A stretch of 64,000 nucleotides of DNA from Thermoanaerobacter ethanolicus JW 200 (GTDB lineage: Bacteria; Bacillota; Thermoanaerobacteria; Thermoanaerobacterales; Thermoanaerobacteraceae). Every line of letters starts with the position of its first letter. The first letter of the stretch is position 1. The stretch is taken from positions 2,669,127 to 2,733,126 of the forward strand of contig NZ_CP033580.1 in the NCBI RefSeq assembly GCF_003722315.1, written 5' to 3'. Below are positions 8,602-17,427 of the stretch, piece after piece. A model generated the notes under the pieces. That model ran no database searches and had not been told where the DNA came from. It saw only the letters and a program-made list of their open reading frames with translations. Made by a program: the position numbers and the translations under genes.

Positions 8602-10794
8602 TTATATTCTTTTTAGATTTAACTGTCTCTTTTTCTTTAACTCTTTTATAAATTCTTTTAGATAACCTACCTCTTCTTTAGAAGGTGTTTTACCTCCATA
8701 AACTGTTTCATTGTATATCCGCGTAACTTCACTGAAACCTATATACCCATTTCCTAACACTCTTTTTTGATATTCCAAAGGAGTTTCTGTATCTAACTTT
8801 TTCAAGCCTTTTTTAGCTAAATACTTTACAATTTTTTCATAATAATATATCGCCAAAAACTTATTGTCCAAATTATTAATTTTTTTCTTCCGATCCCACC
8901 AATATAAAGAAGTTGTTGTCACTAAAATTACTATCAATATTAAGCCAAAACGTAAAATATTAAATTTATTATCATTGAAAAAAGCAATTTCCTGAGAAGT
9001 TGTCTCCGTATTATCACTTTGTTGCAGTTTATCGACTGTGCTATGGGAATCTCTACTCCCGTTATCTGGTTGTAATTCCATATCATTTTCTAAATTTAAG
9101 TGATTATTATTTGAGAGGGACATTGGAAATTCTAATGAGGGATAATTAGGTGTTGGTTCAAAAGTAATCCAACCGTAGTCATCAAAATATACCTCTACCC
9201 ACGCGTGAGCATTAGCAGCGGTAATCCTGTATTTGCCATCACTACTAGGTGCTGACGGCATTCTAAATCCCACTACATATCTTGCAGGAATTCCAATTGT
9301 CCTGAGCATAATCACCATTGCCGTCGCATAATAAGAACAATATCCTTTTTTTAGATCGAATAAAAAATAGTCAACAAAATCTCTATCCGAAGGAGTAGGA
9401 GGAACATCTAAAGAATAGGGGTATTGCCTTAAATATTCTTCCACTGCTTTTACCTTATCATAAAGAGTTTTTTTGTCTTTTGTGATAGAATAAGCTAAAT
9501 CTTTCACTCTTTCTGGTAGAAGAGTAGCTGGATAAGACAAATATCTTATTCTTTCTTCGCCTTTTAAAGTCTCGTTACCTTTTTGCCTCAGTGAATTTAA
9601 ATCAATTTGTGGCTTTAAATAAGTGACAACATAAGGCTCTCCAGTACCATGAGAGGTTTTTGCTCTTAAGTTCAAATTATCAACTTCATAATAAAAATCA
9701 TAGCTTAGTTTATGAGGTTGCCAAGGGGAAAAAAGAATATCTGACTTAATTTTTAGTGGAATTACTGTGATAGTTTTTACTTCAAAATTTACATTATTAC
9801 TGAAAGTTGGCGGAATTTTATCGCTGCTTTCTACATACATATACTGTTGTCTGGAATTTTCCCATCTATTAGAAAAATTATCATAAATTAAAGTACTTTT
9901 TGAGGAATAAGTATAAGTATCATAGACCATTCCCCTAAGGTAAGTACTTTCATCGGCTTCTACTTCCATTATTAAAAAATTACTCGGTTTCACATTTCCG
10001 CCTAATTCATTGGCAAAAGTAGTAAAAACCGTTTCCCCAAACCAATCATCATTAGTGCCTTCGCCATTTCTCCAATCTCTAGTAAAAGGGAAAGTATCAT
10101 AAAACCAATTATTCAATGTTTCCCACTTAACGGGTTTAAAGTTTTTAGGCATCAATTGAGCACTGATAGAGGTAATAGAAGATAGAAAGATTACAACAAT
10201 CAAAAAAACTGCAATAGGTGCTTTGGCACTGCCTTTTTTAAAATAGTTCTTTATTCCAATATCTATAAAACAAAGCGTAATATAAACTGTCATATAGAGG
10301 TAAGCAGCATCTACATAATTATACCACTGCACAACAAAAAACAATATTCCTGAAAATAAAGTTAAAAACCAACTCCTTATGATAATATTTAATAACGTAA
10401 TAATCAGTGTTACTATAACAACGGTCATTATAATCATAAAAAATCTATATTTTTCTGTTAAAAGGTCAAAGCCTGGAGGCGAAATTGTATAATTCATATA
10501 AATATCCGCCCATTTTATAAAACCATCAATATAAGATACAATACTCACTAATAAGCTGCGATATTTGATAAAAACTATGACATCTATAAGTAAAAGGCTT
10601 GTAAGCAAAAATATTATCAGTTGTGGCCTTTTGAGCAAAAAAGCAAAAAATATCACTAATACTATATCTAATAGTAAAAGATAATAGAAAGGATATAAGA
10701 ATCTAAAGCCGCTAACAGCAGATAATATAACCACAAGAGATAGGGCAATTGTCATAATGTGTTCATGCAAACTCTTTTTTAGCTCTTTTGACAT
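8602..10794 (-). CDS. Membrane transglutaminase-like protein (TgpA/DUF4129 type)
   Basis: The 730-residue protein has a membrane region of several helices (first 210 residues), an extracytoplasmic transglutaminase core with catalytic Cys in KKGYCSYYATAM, His in NAHAWVEVYF and Asp in DDYGWITFEPTP, then one more helix (LRFGLILIVILVTTTSLYWW) and a cytoplasmic DUF4129-like tail. ATG at 10794 follows GGGGGAAG; the in-frame start at 10815 lacks such a site. It overlaps the upstream DUF58 gene by 32 bases. MoxR-DUF58-transglutaminase is a conserved trio thought to act in peptide-bond processing or assembly at the envelope. The substrate is unknown. Confidence 0.85.
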   Translation of the reverse strand: MSKELKKSLHEHIMTIALSLVVILSAVSGFRFLYPFYYLLLLDIVLVIFFAFLLKRPQLIIFLLTSLLLIDVIVFIKYRSLLVSIVSYIDGFIKWADIYMNYTISPPGFDLLTEKYRFFMIIMTVVIVTLIITLLNIIIRSWFLTLFSGILFFVVQWYNYVDAAYLYMTVYITLCFIDIGIKNYFKKGSAKAPIAVFLIVVIFLSSITSISAQLMPKNFKPVKWETLNNWFYDTFPFTRDWRNGEGTNDDWFGETVFTTFANELGGNVKPSNFLIMEVEADESTYLRGMVYDTYTYSSKSTLIYDNFSNRWENSRQQYMYVESSDKIPPTFSNNVNFEVKTITVIPLKIKSDILFSPWQPHKLSYDFYYEVDNLNLRAKTSHGTGEPYVVTYLKPQIDLNSLRQKGNETLKGEERIRYLSYPATLLPERVKDLAYSITKDKKTLYDKVKAVEEYLRQYPYSLDVPPTPSDRDFVDYFLFDLKKGYCSYYATAMVIMLRTIGIPARYVVGFRMPSAPSSDGKYRITAANAHAWVEVYFDDYGWITFEPTPNYPSLEFPMSLSNNNHLNLENDMELQPDNGSRDSHSTVDKLQQSDNTETTSQEIAFFNDNKFNILRFGLILIVILVTTTSLYWWDRKKKINNLDNKFLAIYYYEKIVKYLAKKGLKKLDTETPLEYQKRVLGNGYIGFSEVTRIYNETVYGGKTPSKEEVGYLKEFIKELKKKRQLNLKRI

Positions 10795-11917
10795 CTTTCT
10801 TCCCCCAGAAAACAACTTCGATATCTAATTTGCTAATTTTATCTTCAATTTCTTTTGGGTCATTAACATAATAGATTATTAATTCTCTATTACTGCTTCT
10901 TAAATCCGCTAATTCTCCTAAAATTACATTATTCAAATAAGGAGTTATTAAAATAAGAGTCACATCATAGGGAATACTTTTATATAATCTCAAAAAGTCC
11001 TCTAGACTTTTTTCGTAAACTGGAAAATTCCTTAAAGAAGCCTCAATAAAATTTTTAAAATCTTTAATCGTTCTTCCTTTTATATGAACCTTACCGGTAT
11101 TGTAATCTATAACACTTACAGGAATACTATGTAAAAGGCAAAATTTCGCTATAGATAACATGCATTCAGCACAATTTTCATCTATTATTCCTTGGGTATC
11201 CATAGCAAAATGGTTTTTATCTAAATCCCACAAAATATAAACTTCACTCATCGCGGATACTTGAAATTCTTTCACATAAAATTCTCTTTTCTTTGCTGAC
11301 ACCTTCCAATGAATCCTTTTAATACTGTCGCCATAATTGTACTTTCTTAATTGCGATATATTAGTATAATCTTCAAAAGCTTTATTTTCCGCCTCTATAT
11401 TTCCTAATTGTTGTCTTGCCTTCAATTCCACATTTATATTATGAATCCTTGGTAGCACTACAAATTTTAATTTAAAATCATATTTTTTTACTACATTAAA
11501 AATTCCAAAAGGATCTTTTATTTCTACTTCAAAAGGTCCAAAAAAATATATTCCTCTTTTTGAAATCACAAATTTTTTTTGTACTTTTTTATTTTTAAAA
11601 GTCATAAGATACCATTCTTCTGATTTAAATTTAGCATTTAGAGGAGAATAGTCAATAATTTTAAGATTAAAAACAGGAAGAAAACTGTTGTTTATCAAAG
11701 TTATCTCATAAGCTATCTCTTCTCCAACAGTAATTTCATCTTTGTGAGATATAACATAGATATCTATAGAATTTTTTATATGCCTTATATACAGGTAATT
11801 CAAAAGGATAAAAAATGCAAATTCATAGACAAGCAAATAAAGTATTTTCCCGCCGGTAAAAATGGCAAAAGCAAAAGAAACTATGAGTAGCAATAAAAGA
11901 AAAATTTTATTATGCAT
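10763..11917 (-). CDS. DUF58 protein
   Basis: The 384-residue protein has two hydrophobic helices at the start (about residues 4-42), a beta-rich middle, and the DUF58 signature YNYGDSIKRIHWKVSAK around residue 190, with a VWA-like C-terminal fold inferred from family knowledge. It overlaps moxR by 8 bases and the transglutaminase gene by 32, so the three proteins are probably made in coupled amounts. DUF58 proteins are partners of MoxR ATPases. The molecular action is not known. Confidence 0.85.
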   Translation of the reverse strand: MHNKIFLLLLLIVSFAFAIFTGGKILYLLVYEFAFFILLNYLYIRHIKNSIDIYVISHKDEITVGEEIAYEITLINNSFLPVFNLKIIDYSPLNAKFKSEEWYLMTFKNKKVQKKFVISKRGIYFFGPFEVEIKDPFGIFNVVKKYDFKLKFVVLPRIHNINVELKARQQLGNIEAENKAFEDYTNISQLRKYNYGDSIKRIHWKVSAKKREFYVKEFQVSAMSEVYILWDLDKNHFAMDTQGIIDENCAECMLSIAKFCLLHSIPVSVIDYNTGKVHIKGRTIKDFKNFIEASLRNFPVYEKSLEDFLRLYKSIPYDVTLILITPYLNNVILGELADLRSSNRELIIYYVNDPKEIEDKISKLDIEVVFWGKKDVKRAKKEFA

Positions 11918-12854
11918 ATCTTTTTATCACCGGCACCTTTGTGGTATCTACAATATTTTTAATAAACATTTTCTCGTCCAATCCTTCAAATCTTTCTTCA
12001 TTTTTTAAAATGATTCTATGAGATAACACAGGTACCGCTAATTCTTTTACATCATCTGGTAAAACATAATTTCTTCCTTCGCAAAAGGCCTTTGCCTGAG
12101 CAGCTCTCATTAAATTTACAGTAGCTCTTGGACTTGCACCTAACCTCATTGCTTTGCTTTTTCTGGTATTAGCAACTAATGTGACAATATAATTTCTGAC
12201 TAGATCATCTACATAGACAGACTTTACCTTCACTTGCATTTCCTTTATGTCTTCAGCATCGGCTACTGGAAAAAGAGACTCTAAAGGGTCCTCTCTCTCG
12301 AAATTTTTTAAAATCCTCATTTCCTGATATTCATCGGGATAACCTATCTCTATTTTTATCATAAATCTGTCCAATTGAGCTTCTGGCAATCTAAAAGTCC
12401 CTTCATATTCAATTGGATTTTGGGTAGCCAATACCATAAAAGGCTTAGGTAAAGAATAAGTAACCCCATCAACAGTTATTTGTCTTTCTTCCATTGCCTC
12501 CAAAAGGCTAGATTGAGTCTTAGGAGAAGTTCTGTTGATTTCATCAGCTAAAACTATCTGACTCATTATAGGACCTGGTTTAAATTCAAAGTCGTTCTTT
12601 AATTGATTGTAAATAGTTATGCCTATAACATCTGAAGGCAAAAGATCCGGTGTGAATTGTATTCGTTTAAATTTAAGATTTACTGATTTAGCTAAAGCCT
12701 TAACTAAAGAAGTCTTTCCTACACCAGGAACATCCTCAATAAGGACGTGGCCTTCAGCCAATAAGGCTATCACCACAAGTTCAATAACTTTTCTTTTCCC
12801 TATTATTACTCTTTCTATATTCTCTATAATTTTTTCTACAGCAATATTATCCAT
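11910..12854 (-). CDS. MoxR-family AAA+ ATPase
   Basis: The protein has Walker A GVPGVGKTSL, Walker B ILADEINRT, and the sensor/arginine region ATQNPIEYEGTFRLPEAQLDRF, the standard MoxR order. MoxR proteins act as chaperone-like ATPases for VWA/DUF58 partners, which follow here. I place the start at ATG 12854. A TTG at 12881 would lie in IS-derived sequence. The present ribosome site is poor (CCAGG) because an IS607-like element ends immediately upstream. Joining the far flank to this ATG would restore a GGAGG site and a 17-base gap to ppaX. Confidence 0.88.
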   Translation of the reverse strand: MDNIAVEKIIENIERVIIGKRKVIELVVIALLAEGHVLIEDVPGVGKTSLVKALAKSVNLKFKRIQFTPDLLPSDVIGITIYNQLKNDFEFKPGPIMSQIVLADEINRTSPKTQSSLLEAMEERQITVDGVTYSLPKPFMVLATQNPIEYEGTFRLPEAQLDRFMIKIEIGYPDEYQEMRILKNFEREDPLESLFPVADAEDIKEMQVKVKSVYVDDLVRNYIVTLVANTRKSKAMRLGASPRATVNLMRAAQAKAFCEGRNYVLPDDVKELAVPVLSHRIILKNEERFEGLDEKMFIKNIVDTTKVPVIKRYA

Positions 12855-12862
12855 TTTTACCT

Positions 12863-13020
12863 GGTTACCCAAACTGTACAAAACTGCACAGTTTAGATAG
12901 CTGGGGTATTTGTAGTCCGCCCTTCAGACTTTCCCAGCCCCAGCAGGCGGTATTTGGGAAAGCCATAGCCCCTGCCCCAAGAAGCAGGGACTCACGCCCT
13001 TACGGGTCTCCCCATTTGCC
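12863..13020 (-). ncRNA. Candidate omega/reRNA guide region of TnpB
   Basis: The segment spans the tnpB 3' end to the element end and is far more GC-rich and self-complementary than its surroundings. Visible stems include CCCTGC/GCAGGG, CTTTCCC/GGGAAAG and GCTGGGG/CCCCAGC, with a CCGCC/GGCGG pairing interleaved. TnpB guide RNAs are known to be encoded exactly here, with the guide taken from sequence beyond the end. If functional, the guide would read into moxR. Position and folding support the call; expression is not shown. Confidence 0.6.
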
Positions 13021-14436
13021 CTGGATTAATAATTCCCTCAGGGCAGAGAAGTCTCTTGGTACCTTCTCAGGAGAGAGTGGCGTTACCACCGCTACCTTGA
13101 GAACTTGCCAGAAATTATAGGCACTAAAACTTGTTCCATTCAGAGGTTCTAGCACCCTTCCTGGCTTACTCTCAAGGCTTTGTAAAAATTTTATTGCCTT
13201 ATCTATTTCCTTTAAATGCTTTTTATTTATATGCTTGTTTCTAACTGTTTTCTTTACATGCTCTTTTAATTCTTCTAATTCATCTACAGTCAATGCATTA
13301 AGAAACTTCATATAATTATTTGGCATTTTCTCTTCTTTACCCAATCCTCTTCTTGCTATTACGTAGGCTGCCGCTACATCTTTTGTTATCATATACTGCG
13401 GAGAATATTTTAACATTCCTATTATTGATGTATAAGAAGGATTGACTTCTATTACTTCTATCCCTTCTCTTTTTGCTAGTGTTTTTATTTTTGAAAGAAG
13501 TGCTCTATAACTAAAGTTATGTCTTATTCTTCTTGATTTCCTCCCTGAAAAGTCTCCTCTTTTACCTTTGTTTTTTATGTCTAATCCCTCAATTACAATT
13601 GCTTTTCCTTTTTCTTTTGCTATATTTACTATCTCATGAGCATACTGCCATCTGAAATATTCTTTTTTGTCTTTACTGCCACTTGCAAGCTCTGTCATTG
13701 GCATATTCCCATAGCTTATTAGATTCCCTTTTTCATCTGTTTCTGCCCATGATATGTTGTCTGGATATGCATTTACATCTATCCCTATGACTCCTTTTTC
13801 TTTTGTTATTTTTATCTCTGGATATTCTTTTTCAATAGCAAAATAGGCATATATATTGCCATTTTTGAGTTTTAATTCTACAGAGTAGGGTATGTTTGAT
13901 TGGGCAATTTCCTGCAGGAGTTTTCCTCTGCTTTTATTCTTTTTATAACCTGCTTCTATTCTGGCGTATAAGTATTTTCTTTCCCCTACATTTATCCTTA
14001 AGAAAGTGCCATTTTCTTTTACTTCTATTCTTGTGTTGAGATTCCCCTTTTTGCTTTTATCTCCTCTTGAATAAAGGTTTCCTTTTCTTCTTTCTTGCCA
14101 CTTTGTTTTTAGTTTTTTATATTCTTTCCCATTTATATGGCGCTTTTGAAGTTTTTTAAATAAATCTTTCCCTCCAAAAATTACTTTCTTTGGATTATTC
14201 CCTAATTCTTTAGAGGATTCTAATGTGCTTCTTGCTTTCATTATTGCATCATCTACGTATCTTGAGTTTAAGTTAAAAATCCCTTGAAGCTCTCTTTTTA
14301 GTGTGTTTCTATCATAACCTTCTAAGAGTCTCTTGTATGCAAATCTCATACAGGAAGACCATCTTCTCATTAAATCCAGCACTATTTGTTTGTCATCTTG
14401 ACTTAAAAAAATAAGTTTAGCCTGTATTACTATCAT
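13000..14436 (-). CDS. tnpB: TnpB RNA-guided nuclease-like protein
   Basis: The 478-residue protein has the OrfB/TnpB central region and RuvC-like motifs: Asp in GVIGIDVNAYPDN, Glu in AIVIEGLDI and a third Asp in MITKDVAAAYVIARR. The zinc ribbon usually placed between the last two motifs (two CxxC pairs) is absent; NPSYTS is followed directly by hydrophobic sequence. ATG at 14436 has GAGGTGG seven bases upstream. TnpB proteins cut DNA guided by a transposon-end RNA and help keep the element. The reading frame is intact although tnpA is destroyed. Confidence 0.85.
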   Translation of the reverse strand: MIVIQAKLIFLSQDDKQIVLDLMRRWSSCMRFAYKRLLEGYDRNTLKRELQGIFNLNSRYVDDAIMKARSTLESSKELGNNPKKVIFGGKDLFKKLQKRHINGKEYKKLKTKWQERRKGNLYSRGDKSKKGNLNTRIEVKENGTFLRINVGERKYLYARIEAGYKKNKSRGKLLQEIAQSNIPYSVELKLKNGNIYAYFAIEKEYPEIKITKEKGVIGIDVNAYPDNISWAETDEKGNLISYGNMPMTELASGSKDKKEYFRWQYAHEIVNIAKEKGKAIVIEGLDIKNKGKRGDFSGRKSRRIRHNFSYRALLSKIKTLAKREGIEVIEVNPSYTSIIGMLKYSPQYMITKDVAAAYVIARRGLGKEEKMPNNYMKFLNALTVDELEELKEHVKKTVRNKHINKKHLKEIDKAIKFLQSLESKPGRVLEPLNGTSFSAYNFWQVLKVAVVTPLSPEKVPRDFSALRELLIQGKWGDP

Positions 14437-14441
14437 GTTTT

Positions 14442-14839
14442 TTACCACCTCTTTTGTCCATAAATTCTTGCTGCAAATGAGGTGACTATTGCTATTAAGT
14501 CTTCTGCTAGTTCTTTATTTCATTTACTTCACTTGCTATTTCGGATATGACTTCATACTGACATCCTTGGGAATTAGCATACTCTTCAAGCCTTCTAATT
14601 TGATTCTTAAGATATTCTTCTTGTTTCTTTGTGGACACTCTTGCATACAAAACTACTTTAGGTTTTGGTTTTCCTTCCAGCATGGCTAATAACTTCTCTA
14701 TATCTTTTTTGTACCTTCTTCTTCCTTTTGCTGTTCTAACTGGGGTTATTAATCCTTCCTTTTCCCAGTTTATTAATGTAATTCTGCTTATATCATATAG
14801 CTCTTTAACTTTTTTATAGTTAATAACATTTGTCATCAT
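14442..14839 (-). pseudogene. tnpA: IS607 TnpA serine recombinase, internally deleted
   Basis: The intact start codes for the MerR-like HTH (KKVKELYDISRITLINWEKE) and the catalytic N-domain with Ser in YARVST. Translation stops at 14507 after about 110 residues. Another frame then encodes the family's normal C-terminus, KELAEDLIAIVTSFAARIYG, ending at TAA 14442. The middle of the catalytic domain (roughly 80 residues in full-length relatives) is missing and the frame is shifted, so the recombinase should be inactive. Confidence 0.85.
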
Positions 14840-14900
14840 CTAATTGAAATTACATCATTTTTTACTATTAATTTCAACTGTTTTTACCTCCACCATATAT

Positions 14901-15533
14901 TCAAATTATTTTTAGAATTTCTAACATATCATTTATGACATAATCCGGTTTTGCTTCCTCTAAGAGATTAAACGGCAAGATTGTCCATTTAACAGCCGCA
15001 CTTTTTACTCCAGCATTAGAAGCACATAATATGTCATAAGGACTGTCTCCCACCATTAAAGTCTCTTCTTTATTAGCATTGAGTAGTTCCAAAGCTTTTA
15101 AAATTGGATCCGGATTTGGCTTATGTTTTTCTGTGTCCTCTAATGCCACAATTACCTTAAAATACTTTTCCAAGTCAAAAATCCTTAACCCCCTTATAGC
15201 CAATTCTCTCCTCTTAGATGTAACTATACCCATTTTTATTCCATTTTTATACATGAGTTCAAGGGCTTCTTTTACATCTTTTCTTATTTTGGTATATTTA
15301 TCATGATTAAACTCATTGTATTGTCTATAAGTATCCAGCATCAATTCCCATTTATCTTGGCTAAATCTTTTTAAAGTTATTGGAAGAGGTTCTCCAAAGT
15401 AAGGAGTAACGTCTTCCGGTTTTATGATATATCCTAAATGCCGTTCAATTGTGTATTTAAAAGACTCAATAATAAGTTCATTGGTATCAATAATCGTTCC
15501 ATCTAAATCGAAAAGTACTGTTTTTATCCCCAT
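14901..15533 (-). CDS. ppaX: HAD-family phosphatase, PpaX-like
   Basis: The protein has HAD motif I in VLFDLDGTIIDT, motif II in GIVTSKRRE, and motif III/IV in KPNPDPI...MVGDSPYD. Its 210 residues fit pyrophosphatase PpaX or phosphoglycolate phosphatase. PpaX hydrolyses the pyrophosphate produced when HPr is dephosphorylated; that role is inferred from size and motif spacing. ATG at 15533 follows AAGGGAGA; upstream in-frame starts overlap the preceding terminator. It originally led directly into moxR, 17 bases away, before the IS607 insertion. Confidence 0.75.
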   Translation of the reverse strand: MGIKTVLFDLDGTIIDTNELIIESFKYTIERHLGYIIKPEDVTPYFGEPLPITLKRFSQDKWELMLDTYRQYNEFNHDKYTKIRKDVKEALELMYKNGIKMGIVTSKRRELAIRGLRIFDLEKYFKVIVALEDTEKHKPNPDPILKALELLNANKEETLMVGDSPYDILCASNAGVKSAAVKWTILPFNLLEEAKPDYVINDMLEILKII

Positions 15534-15573
15534 ATTATCTCCCTTCATAAATTCTCTTCTTCTTTTAGTATAC

Positions 15574-15607
15574 AAAAAAAATCACTTCATAACAAGACAT
15601 GAAGTGA
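15574..15607 (-). terminator. Terminator after cwlD
   Basis: A 9-bp stem (TCACTTCAT/ATGAAGTGA) with an 8-base loop is followed on the minus strand by a run of T, just after the cwlD stop. Confidence 0.8.
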
Positions 15608-15616
15608 AAAATTTTG

Positions 15617-16297
15617 CTATTCTGAAACTTTTTGAAAATAATGTATTAAACCTTTATATATTGCCCAAGCAATTTTATATTGATACTTTTCGTCATTTAA
15701 AAGCTTTTCCTCTTCTGGATTCGACATAAAGCCACATTCCACAATAACTGCCGGCATTTTAGCGTTTCGCAAAAGGTAATAACTATTAGAACTTTTAGCC
15801 ATCCTGTCGTTATCAGGATCTAACGTATTTCTTAACTCTTGTTGAATAAGTTCTGCTAATAGTTTACCTTTTTCAGAATTGTTTTGATAAAATACCTGTG
15901 CCCCTTTGTATTTAGATTGACTAAAGCTATTTAAATGAATACTAATTAAAACATCTGCTATTACTTCATTTGCTTTTACCACTCTATTTTTTAAATCCTT
16001 TGAAAGAGAACTATCTGACAAAGTGTCGTCTTCCCTTGTCATCACTACAATACCACCACTTTCTTCAATAAGTTCTCTTAATTTTTGAGCAATCTCAAGA
16101 TTTAACTCATCCTCATCTTTTCCATATTTTCCAGGTTTCCCAGGGTCTGGTCCTCCATGTCCCGCATCTATGACAACAACTTTATTCATTATTGGAACAG
16201 TTTTAAAAACAGAGATATAATACCCTTTTTTAAAACTATATAACCCTACTATTAAACTTACAATTAGTAAAAACATCATCCACCTTTTAAATACCAT
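15617..16297 (-). CDS. cwlD: N-acetylmuramoyl-L-alanine amidase CwlD-like
   Basis: The protein has a membrane or signal helix (about residues 5-22) followed by an Amidase_3 domain with zinc ligands His in DAGHGGPDPG, Glu in EDELNLE and His in LISIHLNSF, and catalytic Glu in VIVECGFMSNP. The 226-residue length matches CwlD, which removes peptides from cortex muramic acid during spore formation so that germination enzymes recognise the cortex. It is monocistronic with its own terminator and agrees with the coat genes nearby. Confidence 0.85.
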   Translation of the reverse strand: MVFKRWMMFLLIVSLIVGLYSFKKGYYISVFKTVPIMNKVVVIDAGHGGPDPGKPGKYGKDEDELNLEIAQKLRELIEESGGIVVMTREDDTLSDSSLSKDLKNRVVKANEVIADVLISIHLNSFSQSKYKGAQVFYQNNSEKGKLLAELIQQELRNTLDPDNDRMAKSSNSYYLLRNAKMPAVIVECGFMSNPEEEKLLNDEKYQYKIAWAIYKGLIHYFQKVSE

Positions 16298-16402
16298 GTC
16301 CCCATCCCCTTATCTTTTAGTAAAAATTATTCATCTAAAAAAGTTTATATGTCACTTAATAATAAAATCCACATATTATGATTAAAGGAAGGGGGTAAAA
16401 AT

Positions 16403-17386
16403 ATGGTCACTTTAGAATTCACATACGTAGTACAACCAGGAGACACGGTATTTTCAATTGCTAAAAAATTTAACACCTCAGTTGACGCTATAATCACAAG
16501 AAACAACATTATAAATCCATCTTTAATATATCCTGGACAAAGGCTTATCATTCCAGTACAAGGAAGTTATTATACTGTCCAACCTGGAGATACTCTATAT
16601 CTTATTGCTCAAAAATTTAATGTTCCTTACGAAGCTATCATTTATACAAATAATCTCACATACCCTTATACCATATATCCGGGTCAAAAGCTATTCATCC
16701 CTGGAGCAAAAATAATCGCACCACAACCACCACTACCTTCACCACCTCCCGCGCAAAAGCCTTGTCCAACTTATTACACAGTACAGCCAGGAGATACTTT
16801 ATGGACTATAGCACAAAAATTTGGAGTATCATTGGAGGAGCTAATTAAAGCAAACTATTTAATAAATCCAAATATGATATACCCTGGGCAAATATTAATA
16901 ATTCCTTGTCCCACATCGCCACCCATTGAATATCCCACACTAAAGATTGGAGATAAAGGACCCTTTGTAGTAAATCTCCAAGCAAGACTAAAATCTTTGG
17001 GCTTTGACCCTGGTCCTATTGATGGTATCTTTGAAAGAAAAACAGAAGAAGCCGTAAAAGCGTATCAGCAAAGCAGAGGGCTTCCAGTAACAGGAATTGT
17101 CGATAATGTGACATGGAATGCACTCTTGTTTGGAACTCCTCCTGTTACTACCCCTACACCACCAGGAAAAGTTTATATAGTAAAACCTGGTGACACTTTA
17201 TGGAATATAGCAAAAACCTTCAATACAACAGTAGACGCTATATTAAAGGCAAATCCAGATATTAAAGACCCTAATTTGATTTATCCCGGTCAGAGAATTA
17301 TAATTTCTACATCTTCACAGGAAGTAGCCTATAACCAAGAAGTACAAGAAATAAATGCAGAACAAGAAGAAAGCAAAGAAGAATAA
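16403..17386 (+). CDS. LysM repeat / peptidoglycan-binding protein
   Basis: The 327-residue protein has four LysM modules (about 7-51, 57-100, 123-167 and 257-303), each with the VQPGDT...IAKKF...YPGQ pattern. One PG_binding_1 domain (about 180-240, DGIFERKTEEAVKAYQQ) lies between the third and fourth. Linkers are proline-rich and the tail is acidic. No signal peptide is visible, which is common for proteins placed in the spore coat or cortex layer. GGAAGGGGG precedes the ATG. A spore-envelope role is likely but inferred. Confidence 0.8.
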   Translation: MVTLEFTYVVQPGDTVFSIAKKFNTSVDAIITRNNIINPSLIYPGQRLIIPVQGSYYTVQPGDTLYLIAQKFNVPYEAIIYTNNLTYPYTIYPGQKLFIPGAKIIAPQPPLPSPPPAQKPCPTYYTVQPGDTLWTIAQKFGVSLEELIKANYLINPNMIYPGQILIIPCPTSPPIEYPTLKIGDKGPFVVNLQARLKSLGFDPGPIDGIFERKTEEAVKAYQQSRGLPVTGIVDNVTWNALLFGTPPVTTPTPPGKVYIVKPGDTLWNIAKTFNTTVDAILKANPDIKDPNLIYPGQRIIISTSSQEVAYNQEVQEINAEQEESKEE

Positions 17387-17387
17387 A

Positions 17388-17427
17388 GTCAAAAAATAGT
17401 CAGGAAAAATCCTGACTATTTTTTGAC
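17388..17427. terminator. Bidirectional terminator, LysM / trxB
   Basis: A perfect 17-bp inverted repeat with a 6-base loop (GTCAAAAAATAGTCAGG arm) includes the trxB stop and lies two bases after the LysM stop, serving both convergent genes. Confidence 0.85.

Larger units (their letters stand above)
12863..14889 (-). mobile_element. IS607-like element, tnpA defective, tnpB intact
   Basis: The element contains a serine-recombinase tnpA remnant, tnpB and a structured 3' end. The nine-base string TTTTTACCT occurs at both ends (12854-12862 and 14881-14889), placing the insertion at an AGGTAAAAA sequence. IS607 elements recombine at a GG dinucleotide, which fits. It separates ppaX from moxR. Exact ends within a few bases are uncertain because the shared string is ambiguous. 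Confidence 0.8.

Noticed and set aside
12854-12881. TTG start of moxR nine codons upstream
   Set aside because: Those codons are IS607-end sequence; the restored pre-insertion junction supports the ATG at 12854.
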